From positions 77,528,270 through 77,592,269 of the forward strand of contig JAKGHH010000004.1 of NCBI GenBank assembly GCA_022828595.1: DNA of 64,000 nt. The letters are read 5' to 3'. Made by a program: the position numbers and the translations under genes. Positions 44,521-57,176 of the stretch are shown here, piece after piece. Every line of letters starts with the position of its first letter. Within the stretch, counting starts at the first letter, position 1. This stretch comes from Nelumbo lutea (Eukaryota > Streptophyta > Magnoliopsida > Proteales > Nelumbonaceae). Under the pieces are notes generated by a model. The model was not told the DNA's origin and did no database searches. It was given only the letters and a program-made list of their open reading frames with translations.

Positions 44521-46567
44521 TTAATTATCCGCCTTCCTACCCCAATACTACAGATGAAATCTCCTTTAGAATGTCTTTTTGGAAAAGAAACTGATTATAA
44601 TATCTTATGTACATTTGGATTTGTCTATTTTCCACATCTCATACCCTATAATCAATCTAAGCTGGACTATCGCTCCAAATGTAGCTTATTTTTTTGTTAC
44701 AGTCTATATCACAAATGGTACAAATGTTTGGACTTAACATCAGGCCGTCTCTATATTTCTCGGAATGTGGTTTTTTATGAGAATAACTTTCCATGTGCTT
44801 CTTGTAGGCCCCCTTCAGTGCCTAGTTCGGCTACCAACACTTCGGTTGGCCCACCTGTTGTTACATATTCGTTCTCTTCTCCTAAACACATTATAATCTC
44901 TACTAGAATTACCCTCACTAGTCCACCTGTCGTATCAACTAATGTTGGTTTTACTGAATTGACTAATCCATCATCAGCTCCATCAAATACAACACCTCGC
45001 TTAATTGCACCAACTCTTAATAATGATCCCATGGTACAGACACGGGGTAAAAGTGGTGTTCGCAAACCAAATCCACCGTATGTTTTAGAAGCTTCTGTTG
45101 ACTCCGACATCGAACCCTCTTGTTACAATGTTGTAAAGAAAGATCCCTGTTGGGTGCTTGCCATGAAGGAAGAGTACAAAGCTCTGTTAAACACTAATAC
45201 ATGGGATCTTGTACCACCACCTCCTCAAAAGAACATTGTGGGAAATCGTTGGGTTTATAAAATAAAGAGACGTCCAGATGGGACCATTAACTTTGTTGAG
45301 ACTTTTAGCCTAGTTGTTAAACATACCAATATTCGGTTAATACTCTCTCTTGCGATTTCAATATGGCAGGACTCTTAGACAACTCGATGTGAGCAATGCA
45401 TTCCTTCATGGCTACCTTAGTGAAGAAGTGTTTATGAAATAGCCCATGGAGTCTGTTGATCAAGCATGACCGCGTTTTGTATGTTGGCTTAAATGTTCTC
45501 TTTATGGTTTGAAACAAGCCCCACGAACTTGGTTTACCCAATTACGGGACCATTTGGTTCATCTTGGTTTTCTTGAATCCCAAGCAGATAGCTCTCTATT
45601 CATGCGACAGACTGGCACTGATGTCATCTTCCTTCTTTTATATGTGGACAACATACTAATCATCGGATCCTCTACGTCAACACTTACTACTCTCTACCAC
45701 TTTTGCTCTCTGTGACCTTGGGGAAGCTCATTACTTCCTAGGGTTAGAGCTTCATCGTACTACGGATGGTGTGCATCTCTCACAACGTAAATATATTCAT
45801 GATCTTATTAAGACTAAGATGCATGAGGCTAAACCTGTCTATACACCTATGGCAGCATCTACCCGGCTTGATGTCACTCATGGTTCTCCTCTTCCAGATG
45901 CCACTGAATATCGTAGTGTGGTAGGGGCGCTACAATATATTACACTCACTCAATCGGATATCAGCTTCTTTGTTAATAAAGCTTGCCAATTTATGAAGGA
46001 GCCTACCAATGTTCATTGGAGTGTTGTTAAGTGAATCCTTCGTTATCTTAAGTCAACAAGTGACCATGTGATTTTTTTCATCCATCACATGAATTGGCTC
46101 AAGAAGCCTTTTCTGATGCTGATTGGGCTAGTTGCCCAGTTGATCATCGCTCCCAATGAGGTTTTTGTGTTTACTTAGGCTATAATCTGATTTCATGGAG
46201 CTCTCATAAATAATCCACGGTTTCTCGCTCCAGCACAGAGTCCGAATACCGTAGCATTGCCTCCATTGTCGCCAAACTTCTTTGGCTCCAGATGTTACTA
46301 CAGGAACTTGGATTGAAGCTCCCTCGACTGCCTGCCATCTGGTGTGACAACTTGAGCGCCAAGTTTCTCTCATCCAATCCTGTACACCATTCTCGCACCA
46401 AACACATAGAGTTGGATATTCATTTTATATGGGAGAAAGTTGCAACGGGACTTCTCGTTATCAATCATATCCCCAGCCATGATCAAATTGCAGACATTCT
46501 TACAAAACCTCTTCCATCAACTAGATTCCATGAACTTACAGTCAAGCTTACCGTCTCTAAGAGACCA
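44521..46567 (+). pseudogene. Copia E: integrase tail, reverse transcriptase, RNase H
   Basis: Integrase C-terminal text runs MKSPLECLFGKETDYNILCT and FGFVYFPHLIPYNQSKLDYR. A serine/proline linker follows. RT starts at about 45130 (CWVLAMKEEYKALLNTNTWD, GNRWVYKIKRRPDG), shifts at about 45375, then LDVSNAFLHGYLSEEVFMK with a stop. LKCSLYGLKQAPRTWFTQLR follows, and YVDN in place of YVDD (about 45640). RNase H-side text includes LSQRKYIHDLI, DATEYRSVVGALQYITLTQS, and, after several stops, AIWCDNLSAKFLSSNPVHHS and DQIADILTKPLPSTRFHEL. Catalytic YVDD loss plus frameshifts make it inactive. Confidence 0.9.
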
Positions 46568-46584
46568 CCAAGCTTGCAGGGGGA
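46568..46584 (+). other. Copia E: polypurine tract
   Basis: GACCACCAAGCTTGCAGGGGGA runs into the 3' LTR start; the GCAGGGGGA part just before TGTTAG is the likely plus-strand primer site for reverse transcription. Confidence 0.7.
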
Positions 46585-46831
46585 TGTTAGAGTATCTCAA
46601 TCACGATAAGATCAGGATAGACTTGCGACTTCATCGCATGACGTGTACATGCGATGAACTCGATCTTGTAACTAATTGGGTTATCTTATCTTGTAACTAG
46701 TTTCCTTGTTGAGCTCTAACTCTATACATAGCTATCTCTTTATAACAAATCATCTATTTAATACATGAGATACCAATCATAATTCGATTAAGTCATTCTC
46801 CCATCTTTATTGTCATGTATTTTCACTTATA
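46585..46831 (+). repeat. Copia E: 3' LTR
   Basis: It begins TGTTAGAGTATCTC and ends TTTTCACTTATA, followed by the ATGGG target copy. Many substitutions and small indels separate it from the 5' LTR. Confidence 0.92.
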
Positions 46832-48312
46832 ATGGGTTCCAAGTCTAAAGGATCCCAAATGTTCCACTGTTAACCTTTCATCTTTCAACTGGATACCTAA
46901 CAACTATGGTTCATATATAGTATTGATATGTTGGTATATATCAAGAGTTTCCAATAGGGTTAGGGATTATTTTGGTGGGGCAAAGACAAGATGAGGATTA
47001 ATAAGAATCCTCAACCAGGATCGGGGATGGTGAATCAAGTCCTTGCCCCACTTTGACTCTAATAATATATTATTTATATTATAATTTTTTATTTTAGGGA
47101 TTCAGGTCCCCACGAATAACCCACTTCCATTAAGGATCAGGAATGGAGGACAATTTTTTATCCCAATGGGGATCAGAGGCAAGGATAGGAATTTATTTCT
47201 AAAGGTCGGGATGGGGAATATGATCCCTACCCCATTTCCATTCCTAACAATATAGTCTAACCCAGAAACATGGCTTTCAAAACTAGACCAGACCTGACGG
47301 TCGGATAAAAAAACTAGGAATCGGTCAAGTGACTAGTTCTATTTTTCCAAAAAACCGAATTTTCCCCGAAAACCATTGATTTTGGTCAGCAAACCACTGA
47401 CCCGTGTGGTTAACCGTTCGTTCTCTAGGTCTGTTTTAAAAACCTTGCCAGGCAATTCACCATTATCTATGAATACTCCCCTATGCCCCTCATTTTCTAT
47501 CTAGTCAGCCTAGTTCCTCTTCCTCTAAATGTAGTTGTACATGATCTCAAAACCACCTACCCTTGCGATCTTCTTGCATATTCTTCTACCATGTACTAGA
47601 ATCTTCATGTAGCTGCCAAGGTTTCCTTGATAGCATGAATTGTTATCTTTGAGCACGCTCTCATCTCAGCCAATGTTATTGACACAATCCCAATGGTCTA
47701 ACATTTAGATTGATAACTTTCCCTTCATGCTATGTTTGGTTTAAAGGAAAATGTAGGGAAAGGAAGAAAAGAGAAACCTTTACAAACCTTGTATAAACTT
47801 CTCTACCTTTTCCTACAAACCAAACATAATCTTAAAGTCCCTAGCAATGCATCCAAAATCATAGTTGTTTTCCTTATCGTTAGAGGCATCAAAGTTTATT
47901 AATTACATTTACAAATGAACATATCGCAGTGGATATTAACATTCGAACATATAATTAAAAAATTTTAATTATAAATAACATTTTTATGGATTGAAAAATC
48001 ACAATATGTTTAAATATAAGCCTTTTTGGATGAAAATATCCATACAGAGAGATAAGGCAACCAAACTGCAGATTAGCTAGCTCATAAGAACCACAATAGA
48101 GATATTTTGGATGAAAAAAGAAATAACTAGATTGGGCCCGCTCTATCTCATTTCCCTTCTTCCTTAGTTATCAAAATTTTAAAAAGAAAAAGAGAAAAAG
48201 CCTGTCTCAATGGGTAGTTTAATTAATTGAGGACAATGAAACAGAAAATTGCCGCATTTCCCATAATATGTAGTGCAAATGGCAATAGAACCACATAATA
48301 AATAAGATTTTA

Positions 48313-48549
48313 GGCTCTATTTGCTTCGCAGTAATAGGGGTCTGGATTCGGAATTGGAATGGGCTATTTTGATTCCAACTGTTTGGTTGGGTAGAATCAG
48401 AATTCCATTCTTATTTATAGTAGAATGGCATTTTCTCATTTAAGGGAATTGTCATTCCTTCCCCTTTTCTTGAGAATGAAATCCCATTCTTGCTTCCCAT
48501 TCCTGTCTACAAATAGACCATTCCAATTCCAACTGTACCAAATGGATCC
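48313..48549. mobile_element. Tourist/Harbinger-like MITE, copy 4
   Basis: It begins GGCTCTATTTGCTTCGCAG and ends ACCAAATGGATCC, flanked by TTA (48310-48312, 48550-48552). The interior has the shared GAATGGGCTATTTTGATTCC text. Confidence 0.8.
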
Positions 48550-49734
48550 TTAATCCTCTCATTCCGTTTTCTATTTTATAGGACATTTTTTTGGGTAATT
48601 AGGAATACGGAACATCAGACAGAGTGGGGCTATTAGTGTTGACCTCATGGTTTTCAAAACTGGACCGGACTGGACGGTTGGACCGGAAAAACCGGGAAAC
48701 GGTCAGGTGACCGATTTCGGTTTTCCCCAAAATTGGATTTTCCACAAAAACCGTTGATTTTGGTCAGCAAACTGCTGACCCAGGCAGTTAATTGTTCGAA
48801 CGGTTTTGACCGGTTTTTTTTTTGTCTAAATTTTTTTATTTTTTTGTCAAAACGGGCCGATCGTTCAGATAATTGAATTAGGTTGGTACCTCATTATGTA
48901 TTTATGTTATCTCAAAGCCTTTTGTCATAGGAACAACTTTGGTTGGGCCTCAACACGAACCCAATTGAATGAACCTGAGGCTATGTTTGGAAGGAATACA
49001 AATATAAATTTATAGAATACAAAACTTTATATTTTGTATGTATTTACACTGTACATATTTATATTTGTACTTCTTACCAATATAAATACATATAATGCAA
49101 AATCTTATATTTTATATTATTTTGTATGTATTTATATTATACGCATTTGTATTTATACTCTTTCTAAATCTCATATAGACATAGACTCTAATTCTGACAC
49201 TTGAATTATTGGTTGGGTCAGGGTAAATGTAGGGCCGCCTCCTTGAGAAGGAAGGAAAAGTTGGGCCATGGGTTATTATGGCCTCTGGCAACAGACAAAG
49301 AAAATAGGCTCATACAATTCTTCTCCAACAAAAAACTAAAATACTAAAGTCAAGGATAAATTTGTATTCATATGCCTCAAACCAACCAGCACATGTGGGC
49401 CGCCTGGACTTTCATGCAGAGGATTCAATTATTGAGTTGACAACCTGGTCTTAGCCCAGGTTAAAACCGTGTATCACAGCTTTCGATGTATTACTATGAC
49501 TCAATAGTCATTCACCATCTATTAGACCGTGTTTGGTTTGAAAGGAAATGTAGGAAAATTTATACAAATCTTACTATCGAGTGGTTGAAGCATATAAATC
49601 ACTTGAGAAAATTAGAGTTTGTGCTTGGCTATTTTGTTATGACTCTTATCGAAGAATAGCATTAATGACTTTTGCTTATGCTAAAGCCAATCTTTTACCT
49701 GTGTGGTCTCTATTATAATGTTACAATCCATTAA

Positions 49735-50003
49735 GGATTCATTTGGTTTGCAGGAATAGGGGTCTCGAACTGATCATTCTGATTCTAATTATTTGGATTA
49801 ATGGAATTAGAGTGTCATTCCCATTCCTGGTGGAATGGATCCCCCATTCCATTTGTGGGAATATGTTCATTCCCTCTCCTTCTTTTAGAAATGAAATCTC
49901 ATTCTAATTTAATCCAATTTCTATTCTGATTCTTATATGAATCAAACAAATTATAAAAATAGACTATTTTGGTTTCAATTCTAACTGTGAACCAAATGAA
50001 TTA
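49735..50003. mobile_element. Tourist/Harbinger-like MITE, copy 5
   Basis: It begins GGATTCATTTGGTTTGCAGG after TAA and ends GTGAACCAAATGAATTA before TAA. It is more diverged than the other copies. Confidence 0.7.
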
Positions 50004-50508
50004 TAAGACTTGTTATGACGATGATGGTGATAATAATACAGTTAATATCCAAAATTGCAGGTTCAAAAGCAACCCAAACAGACGCTAGTCCTACCTAAAT
50101 ATCCTCTACAGCTGCCTTTTGGGCTGATAATGATGAATATGGGAAGAGAGGTTGCTTGAAAAGGTGCGGAAAGTTTTCTGGCATCTCTGGAGCCATCAAC
50201 CATGGCATATTAAATCAAGTGATATACAAAATATATGTCTATTGATGTTTCAAAAATAAAATGCATACATATTATTGATGTTTTGCTGAAAGGTACTCGT
50301 GGAAATTAATTTTCATATTGTAGGAGACGAGAATTGGTCTCAATTCTGATCAGTCCAATTTTGGGAATCTTTGTTCTTATACAATTATGCAATTATGTTC
50401 TTTTCTATTCATAAGGTTCTCTGCAATCTTCTACATACACCTGATTGATTATCACATTTATGATACCTATTCAAAATATCCAATTGTCATTATATTTTTG
50501 TCTCTTAA

Positions 50509-50691
50509 GGTTCATTTGATTCATAATCAGAATCGGAATTGAAATTGGAATCTGAATAGGTTTTTCCTATATTTGTTTGGTTCAGATAGGAATGGGAATG
50601 GGATTCCGATTCCGCTCAACCAAACAGTTAGAATCAGAATAGTTCATTCCGATTTCGATTCCACTCCTATCCCCACGAACCAAATGGGGCC
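50509..50691. mobile_element. Tourist/Harbinger-like MITE, copy 6, inverted and short
   Basis: It begins GGTTCATTTGATTCATAATC after TTAA and ends CGAACCAAATGGGGCC before TTAA. The internal order is reversed relative to copies 1-5 and about 90 bp are missing. Confidence 0.75.
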
Positions 50692-52523
50692 TTAATTCGG
50701 TTATGTTCTTTTATTCCAATACACTGTATGACCTAAAAACTGTTTAGATGATCGGTTCTGTTTCACCCCTAAACCGGAATTTTACACAAAATTGTTGACT
50801 TAGTCAACAACCCACTGAACTGGGCAGTTGAATTTTTTACCCGTTCATTCTAAATAATGGTTTTTAATCATTTTTTTAAATTACAATCGACCATCCATTT
50901 GGACCGGATGGCCAAATCGACTCCAGTTTTGAATCAGTTTTCAAAACATTGCTACCTACCCTCAAGCTGAGCTGGGATCTCCTCCCAATGTGTTGGAACG
51001 GTATTTTGTTGGAGGAGATCAATCACTCTATCCACAATACAGCAAAGCCACACATCTCAACATACAAATACACATTTGTGGGTAGAGACTTCTGGCAAGG
51101 AATCCCGTGTGTGAAGTGAGACTCTAAACTGCCATGTAGATTCACTTGGATAAAAATGGTTATTACGGATACCAAATAACCATGGTTCGACTATGATAAG
51201 CCAATCAACCATATTATAAAAGGGTGATCAATCAGGTGGTATTCATCAAAATTCAAGGGGTGTTTTTATTGGTCAAAGCTAGCTACTTAGGTACTGTCTT
51301 TCTGGTATTATAAATTTTTTTAACCGTTTTATGAAAATTATCTTTGTTTGCTGTGCAAATTTTGTTTGTATTGTGTAAACGAATGGAGGAGTGCAAGTGG
51401 ATTGAGTGTAAATTTGCAATTAAGGCTGCATTTGAAAGCAATGTAAATAAATGTGAATGCAAATATGTAGAGTGTAAAATGGTCCATATAAATTGCAAAG
51501 TTGGGTTAGTTTTGCACTGACAAATTTACCTTCTTACCAAATAGATTCTTAGCTGTAATGGATGCAAACATGAATTCCAATAAAACATATGCCATTTTTA
51601 TCAAGGGATAAGTAGACTATACTCCCCCAGAAATCTGAAATTACAGCCACCTTCTAGTATGCTAGTAGCCCCCCTATAAACTGCATCCTGCCTGTGGATT
51701 TGGCATCAATCCACAGTCAGGATTCGTTCCACCCTAGGGTGGAGCTAAGATTTCTAGGGGCAGACTGAACGGTTAAAACCCATTTTACCAAAAGCCCACT
51801 TGAATGCAAATTTATTTTTTTTTTATTATTAATGTATTTTTACATCTTATTATGCAAATATGCATTTGAAAATGTGTTTTCTGTCATTTATCAATGCATA
51901 AACATAATGTTGCCAAACACAGGCAAAAGTGAACCAAAGTGCAAATTTACTCTAAATCAGGATTTACACCCTATTTGCATCGTTCCTAAACAAAGCTTAA
52001 AGCTTTTTAATATCTCTCGATTTGTTAATTCTTTCGCAGATCCCATGTAGATTAAAGGGTTCTAAATTTATACTGAGAACTTGGAAAAAAATGTGAAATT
52101 TCAAAATCAAAGCCTTCACATCCACTTCAGGACAAGAAGTCCACATACATATATGGCGTGATTGTCATTTGGATAAGATCTAGGAGAGTTACTCAACAGG
52201 TCCTATCTACCTCACCATTTCAATGCCAATAGAATATTAGCAAAACCCCCATCCGGATATGAATCTGACAAGGTGATGAAGAAAGAGTATTATAGGATTC
52301 ACATTCAAAATAGGATTAACTGAATGCAATAACTGCTCAATAAGTTGTGGAATTATTGACAAAGCCCCACACCAGTCATAAAATACACGAGACCCACAAC
52401 TATTCAACCTCTTATTATGGGCCCATGTATTTTTTGACTGGCTGAGGCATTATCATTGGTTCCACAGTTTGCTATACAGTAATTCTATCCGGTTAAGCCA
52501 AATTCTTTACGTTCACTCCTTTA

Positions 52524-52632
52524 AGCTGTGTTTGGTTTGAAGGATAAAGTAGGGAAAGGAAGAGAAATGTAGGGAAACCTTTACAAGCCTTATATAGGTT
52601 TCCCTACTTTTTCCTTCAAACTAAACATAGCC
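52524..52632. mobile_element. Near-perfect palindromic MITE (109 bp)
   Basis: Arms AGCTGTGTTTGGTTTGAAGG and CCTTCAAACTAAACATAGCC are inverted, and the inner GTAGGGAAACC/GGTTTCCCTAC pair extends the stem. TTA flanks both sides (52521-52523, 52633-52635). Relatives lie at 25601 and 47729. The TTA duplication points to PIF/Harbinger. Confidence 0.85.
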
Positions 52633-52635
52633 TTA

Positions 52636-53680
52636 GGGTCGCTCTCTTCGGGCTTCTTTTAAATTTCTAGAAATAGTTGTATTGAACAAGATTATTAACG
52701 GATCCAATCTTGATTCGATAATTTTGATGATCCATTAGTAATGGTCCAATCCAACAACCTTAATGGATGTCTAGATCCAACTTAATCGAACTTCATTTGG
52801 GTTAGACCCAACCCAAATAATGTGGTCCTGAGTATATACCAGAAAGACAGAGACCCGAAGAAAGTTATTTCTTTAGGATCGAAGAAATAAGTTAGCAACT
52901 AAATGATATTGCCCCGACTTCATATGTGCAAACTTTGCATTACAACAAGGCCCCATATTCATTTTCTGATAAGTTTTGGAATGAGAAAGTTGACAACTTT
53001 TTCATGTTCTTTTTCATATAAATGTAAAAAGCACTTTCCTCTGGATAAGTTTTTTTGGCCATTTATCCATAAAACGACCACGGTTCTCTCAAATGAGAAA
53101 GCTCCCACCTAGAAGGAAAGATGCCAATATTAATGAGACAAAAATGCCCATTAAAAAGACTTTAAAAATAAGAAGGTTCAAGGATAAAAATAGTAATAGA
53201 AAAAGTTTGATTGTGCAAAAAGGAACACAGATAAGTTTACTTACATCCATAAGTATTACTTGGGAGTTGGGAAACATTTATCTATGTAAATAACTTACCT
53301 AAAAAGTGAAAACAAACAAGGTTTAGACCACCAAACTGAAATTTGCAGTTTGGTTCAGTTTGGATGTAGAAATGGTTTGGTTCGATCAGTTTGTGGTTTT
53401 TTAAATTATGATTTATGATTTTAGTTTGGTTTTTTAAAATGCAGCCAAACCAAATTGTAAACCGTAATAGGTTGTTTGGACATTGGGTTAAGCTCAATAT
53501 AATGGTCCAACCCATATTAAAATCTGCACCCAACTGAAATAAAATGTTTTGGTTTGATTTGGTTTGAAAAAATTCTCAGATTATATTTTACTGGTTTGAT
53601 TTGAGCTCTTCAAACCACACTGAACGGGAAGATGAACATCCCTACTTGCACCTTCTAAAGATATTTGTATCATTTCATAT
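52636..53680. other. Intergenic, no gene
   Basis: Short ORFs on both strands have no recognisable domain. CCAAACTGAAATTTGCAGTTTGG near 53330-53350 and GAAGATGAACATCCCTA at 53630 look like parts of a hAT-like relic. Confidence 0.45.
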
Positions 53681-53799
53681 GGCTCAGTTTGGAAGGAGTA
53701 AAACTACAAATATATACAGTATAAATACATACAAAATAGTACAAAATTTAAGGTTTTACACTCTACATATTTATATTTGTAGTCCTTCCAAACTGAGCC
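53681..53799. mobile_element. GGCTCAGTTTGGAA-family MITE, complete
   Basis: Ends GGCTCAGTTTGGAAGGAGTA and TAGTCCTTCCAAACTGAGCC are inverted, flanked by TAT on both sides. The interior carries ACAAATATATACAGTATAAA and TTTACACTCTACATA. This 119-bp copy is the cleanest of the family. Confidence 0.88.
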
Positions 53800-54028
53800 T
53801 ATAGAGCTTCTGATGAATCATATTATTGAACCGATTTGAATAAGTACTATCAGATAAGACACGATTTTGATATTCGAAAAGACTAAACGACTCAAATTCA
53901 AACTTTGAAACCTAATATGTGTATCAAATTTGGATAACCTCAATATCATTCTATAATATTTTCATTACTCATATTGTGTACATATATCTTTGATTAATGG
54001 ATTTGGCTATAGTGGAAATACTTATACC

Positions 54029-54522
54029 TAGACCTGGCAATTGGGTTGGGTGGGTCAGGGTCGGGGTCGGGTTGAATTTCGGGTTGGGTTGTTAAATGCT
54101 AGACCTTAACCTTAAACGTTCGGGTTAGGGTTGACCCATGGGTCAATTTGGGTCATTCCAAAAAATAATTGAAATTTTAAAAAATAAAAAAAAAATTACA
54201 TAAAAAATATCATAATTAAAAGAATTAACCTTAAAATTCCAAATATAAAATAAAAAACTTAAACATTTAACAATTTAAAGAATAAACAATAAAAAGTAAA
54301 GACTAAATAGAAAAAACTAAAGAGTATAAACTTCTAACAATGCATAAATAATCCCAATTAGACTCGACAATCGGATCAGAGAGTTGACCCATGACACAAC
54401 CCAACCTTTTTTGCAAGTCGGGTCAGGTCATTTTTACATTCGGATTGCTAAATATGATACCCTAACCCTATTTTTTCGGGTTGGATTGGATTGTAGGTTG
54501 GATCAACTTTTTGCCAAGTCTA
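54029..54522. mobile_element. hAT-like element with perfect 8-bp duplication
   Basis: Ends TAGACCTGGCAATTGGGTTG and AACTTTTTGCCAAGTCTA are inverted. CTTATACC flanks both sides exactly (54021-54028, 54523-54530). GGGTCAGGGTCGGGGTC-type outer text surrounds an A-rich core (54170-54340). Non-coding. Confidence 0.92.
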
Positions 54523-54530
54523 CTTATACC

Positions 54531-57093
54531 CAATCAACTGGTATAAGGTAAGGAATCATATGATAGTCATCAAAACTCATGAGGGTTTTGATTGGTCAAA
54601 ACTCATTTGCTATAGTGGAAATACATGTACTCTTCTGGTATCATGTCTTCCGACATCATAGATTTACCCTTAATTTTATTATATTATTACCAGGGTATTA
54701 ATTCATGAATTGGTGATATCTCATGTTTAATTTAAACTGTTCCATTATTAATATTTTCTTTTTTTTTTTTGAACAATAAAACTTAGAAGAGTCAGGGAGG
54801 GCATAGAGGAGTTGTGATAGGCAACGAGGCAGCAGCTGCTGAGTGATGACTTACAATACTACTCTTAACTCAAGTTAATGGATGAGAATGATTGGGTTCA
54901 AGGATGAAGATAGGATTCCTCTTTTGTATTTCTTATTACAAGTAAGAGACGGGTTTCTTTTCTTTTTTGTGGTTAATTTTTCTTTATAATATCAAGATTA
55001 AAAACATGGGCTTTTATGGGTTTCTCTTTAGTGTTAATAGTTCAGTTCTTATTTTGAGTTCTGATTTTGGGTTTTCACTTTCTCAGTAATCTAATGAAGA
55101 AGGCGAATACCTACCTATTTTAAGGCCGAATTCAGTAAGAGATAAATCCTGTGTTCGTTTACAGAAATCCAAATAAAGTTGCAGGCTTTTTGCTGTCCTG
55201 GTTGTGGATATATGATTTATTGTTCAAATCTGGCTGTGGTTCATGTTTTGATAATCAGGACTCAAATTGCAGACTGAAATTAATCCTGGGCAATATCCTT
55301 CCAATAGGGAGGAGGGTTAGATCAGGTTGAGGTTCAGGTAGCTTTTAGATTGACCCGACCATTGACAGTCACTATTCAAATCATGAAAGACAAAAAGATT
55401 AACAGAGACACTGTGTTTAATTTTGTTTTCATGGCTGCCGTGCCGGACACTGTCACTCCCGTGATATTCGCTGGCTTTAGCCTTTATCTAAAGCTATTTT
55501 GTCTTTCTTTATTTCATTTGAAATTAATTTCTCTTTTCAGTTCAGCTGTCAGTCCATATCTCCCTCCGGCCGGCTTTGTCTCACCCCGGCCACTCTCTCC
55601 ATCTCCAATCCGGGTTGAGTCATTCTGTGTACCTCTGTCATCAAAACTCAAAACCCCTCAACCCCTTATATTTTAGAAACAAAGTAAACCTCCTGTGATT
55701 CTGTGAAGTTGTGATTCTGCGACACATACATGAGTTTCCTTTTATCAGTAAAATCTATCTGGGTTGGCTTGGATTGGATTGACCACCAGAATCTATGTTC
55801 TCCTTCAACAATACAAGTGTGTCTCGACGGTGAATGCCCCAAAACCATCCATCAACCCATCATTCTTCACCCACACACGTAATTAGGTACATTGCAGTAT
55901 TGCATCTCCCTCTACACCGGTCGGTCCCACCATCTCATCAATCTTTACCGTTCAATCAATTAACTATTAAAGCAAGTGACATACGACAGGATTCCATGGT
56001 TTCAGTGTATAATTAATTAATTAATTAAAGCATTAAACTCAGATGGGTGAGTCAATTATGTCTTCTGTTCTGATAAACATCAAAAAGCTCCATTAATTCT
56101 GGGGGTCTGGAAAAAGGGGTTCAAAGTTCAAACCAAAAGCCTTAATTCTGGGAGCAAAAAGAAGAAAAAAAAAGAAACAAGGAAGGAAGCAAAAGGCAAA
56201 GATAGAGCAGCAAAAGATAGGAATCAAAATCCACCTAGGGAGACTCGCTTAGCTCCCAAACAACCACTACACCACTCATCCCCACACCAACACGCAACCC
56301 TCAACGTGCAATCCTGTTCCTGCCTCTGCCTCTCCCTCCCTCGCTTTATTTTTCATTCATTCCTATGTATGTATGTATGTTGTTCCCAACCCACCTACCA
56401 AAACCATACATAATTCAGCTTAAGTAGTACTCCACCACTCTCTGGCCTCTGCTGCACACAGACAGAGAGACTCAGAGAGAGAGAGAGTCCAGTCCAGACT
56501 CCAGACTCCTGACCCAATGACGACCTATTATATCATCCTAACATCATCATCGTCATTAGCATTATCATCCAAATTCCTAAGTCTCTGGTTTGAATTTGAA
56601 TTTCTCGATCATATATACAAGATAAACCTACCAACGTTGGGATGGAGCCCACCTAGCCAATGATGTTTCCTAGGTTTAAATTATCAAAAATCTATCCAAC
56701 TATGATGAATAAATTCTGGGAAGGATAGCTCAGTCAAATGTCAGATATTACACATAAGTACTGCCGTCTCAGATTGTTCAGAATATTATATATAACATCG
56801 CCATATGATGAGGACAAACTGGAGTCTGGAGGCTGCTGATAGAGTTAATCTGTGTATATATATATGCTTTAGAAGTGAAGAAAGGTTTTGGTGGTGATGG
56901 CAAATTAGGCAGAGAGAATGGAAGAGATAGATTGCCTGCCCTGCCAGAGCTTTTCTTCCACACCAACACTTTCAGATTTGAATACTTGATTCCTCCCATT
57001 TCAGCACTCCATCACTTCAATGCTTTTAATTCCTCATTCCTCTCTCTCTCTCTCTCTGTCTGTTGGTGTGTGACCGAGCTGAGCTTTTATAAT
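54531..57093. other. Upstream region of MIR164, no protein gene seen
   Basis: No coding gene is recognised; the ORF at 55350-55676 has no known domain. Pyrimidine and purine runs, GA repeats (about 56465-56490) and ACTCC repeats occur. TTAATTAATTAATTA lies near 56010. Regulatory sites for MIR164 are likely here but cannot be singled out by eye. Confidence 0.45.
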
Positions 57094-57101
57094 TATAAAT
57101 A
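57094..57101 (+). promoter_or_regulatory. Probable TATA box of MIR164
   Basis: TATAAATA lies about 80 bp before the hairpin, so transcription would start near 57125-57135, a normal distance for plant MIR genes. A weaker TATATATATA at about 56855 is an alternative. Confidence 0.6.
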
Positions 57102-57176
57102 CATGGGCTTCTTGCTTCTTCACATTTTCATCTATCTGATCTGAATTATATAGTTCATTCACAGGCCATGGCTTTA

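Larger units (their letters stand above)
42387..46831 (+). mobile_element. Copia element E: structurally complete, Ale/Retrofit-like, inactive
   Basis: A 4445-bp plus-strand copia element has two short LTRs (242 and 247 bp), primer site, gag, protease, integrase, RT, RNase H and polypurine tract, flanked by perfect ATGGG duplications (42382-42386, 46832-46836). The two LTRs differ at many positions, so insertion is old. Short LTRs and the RNase H end (DNLSAKFLSSNPVHHSRTKH, QIADILTKPL, LQGDV) suggest the Ale/Retrofit lineage. Frameshifts and stops occur in every domain. Confidence 0.93.
46837..52523. other. Gene-free MITE-rich region
   Basis: No gene is supported over 5.7 kb. Recognised repeats: a CAAGGTTTTYAAAA/GACCGG-family relic at about 47272-47448, 48650-48870 and 50740-50960; a GCTATGTTTGGTTT MITE at 47729-47830; Tourist-like copies at 48313, 49735 and 50509; a GGCTCAGTTTGGAA-family relic at about 48979-49175. 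ORFs at 51283 and 51832 have no domain I know. Confidence 0.55.

Noticed and set aside
55350..55676. 108-codon plus-strand ORF
   Set aside because: The proline-rich tail comes from CT-rich DNA; no family recognised and no promoter or splice signals stand out.
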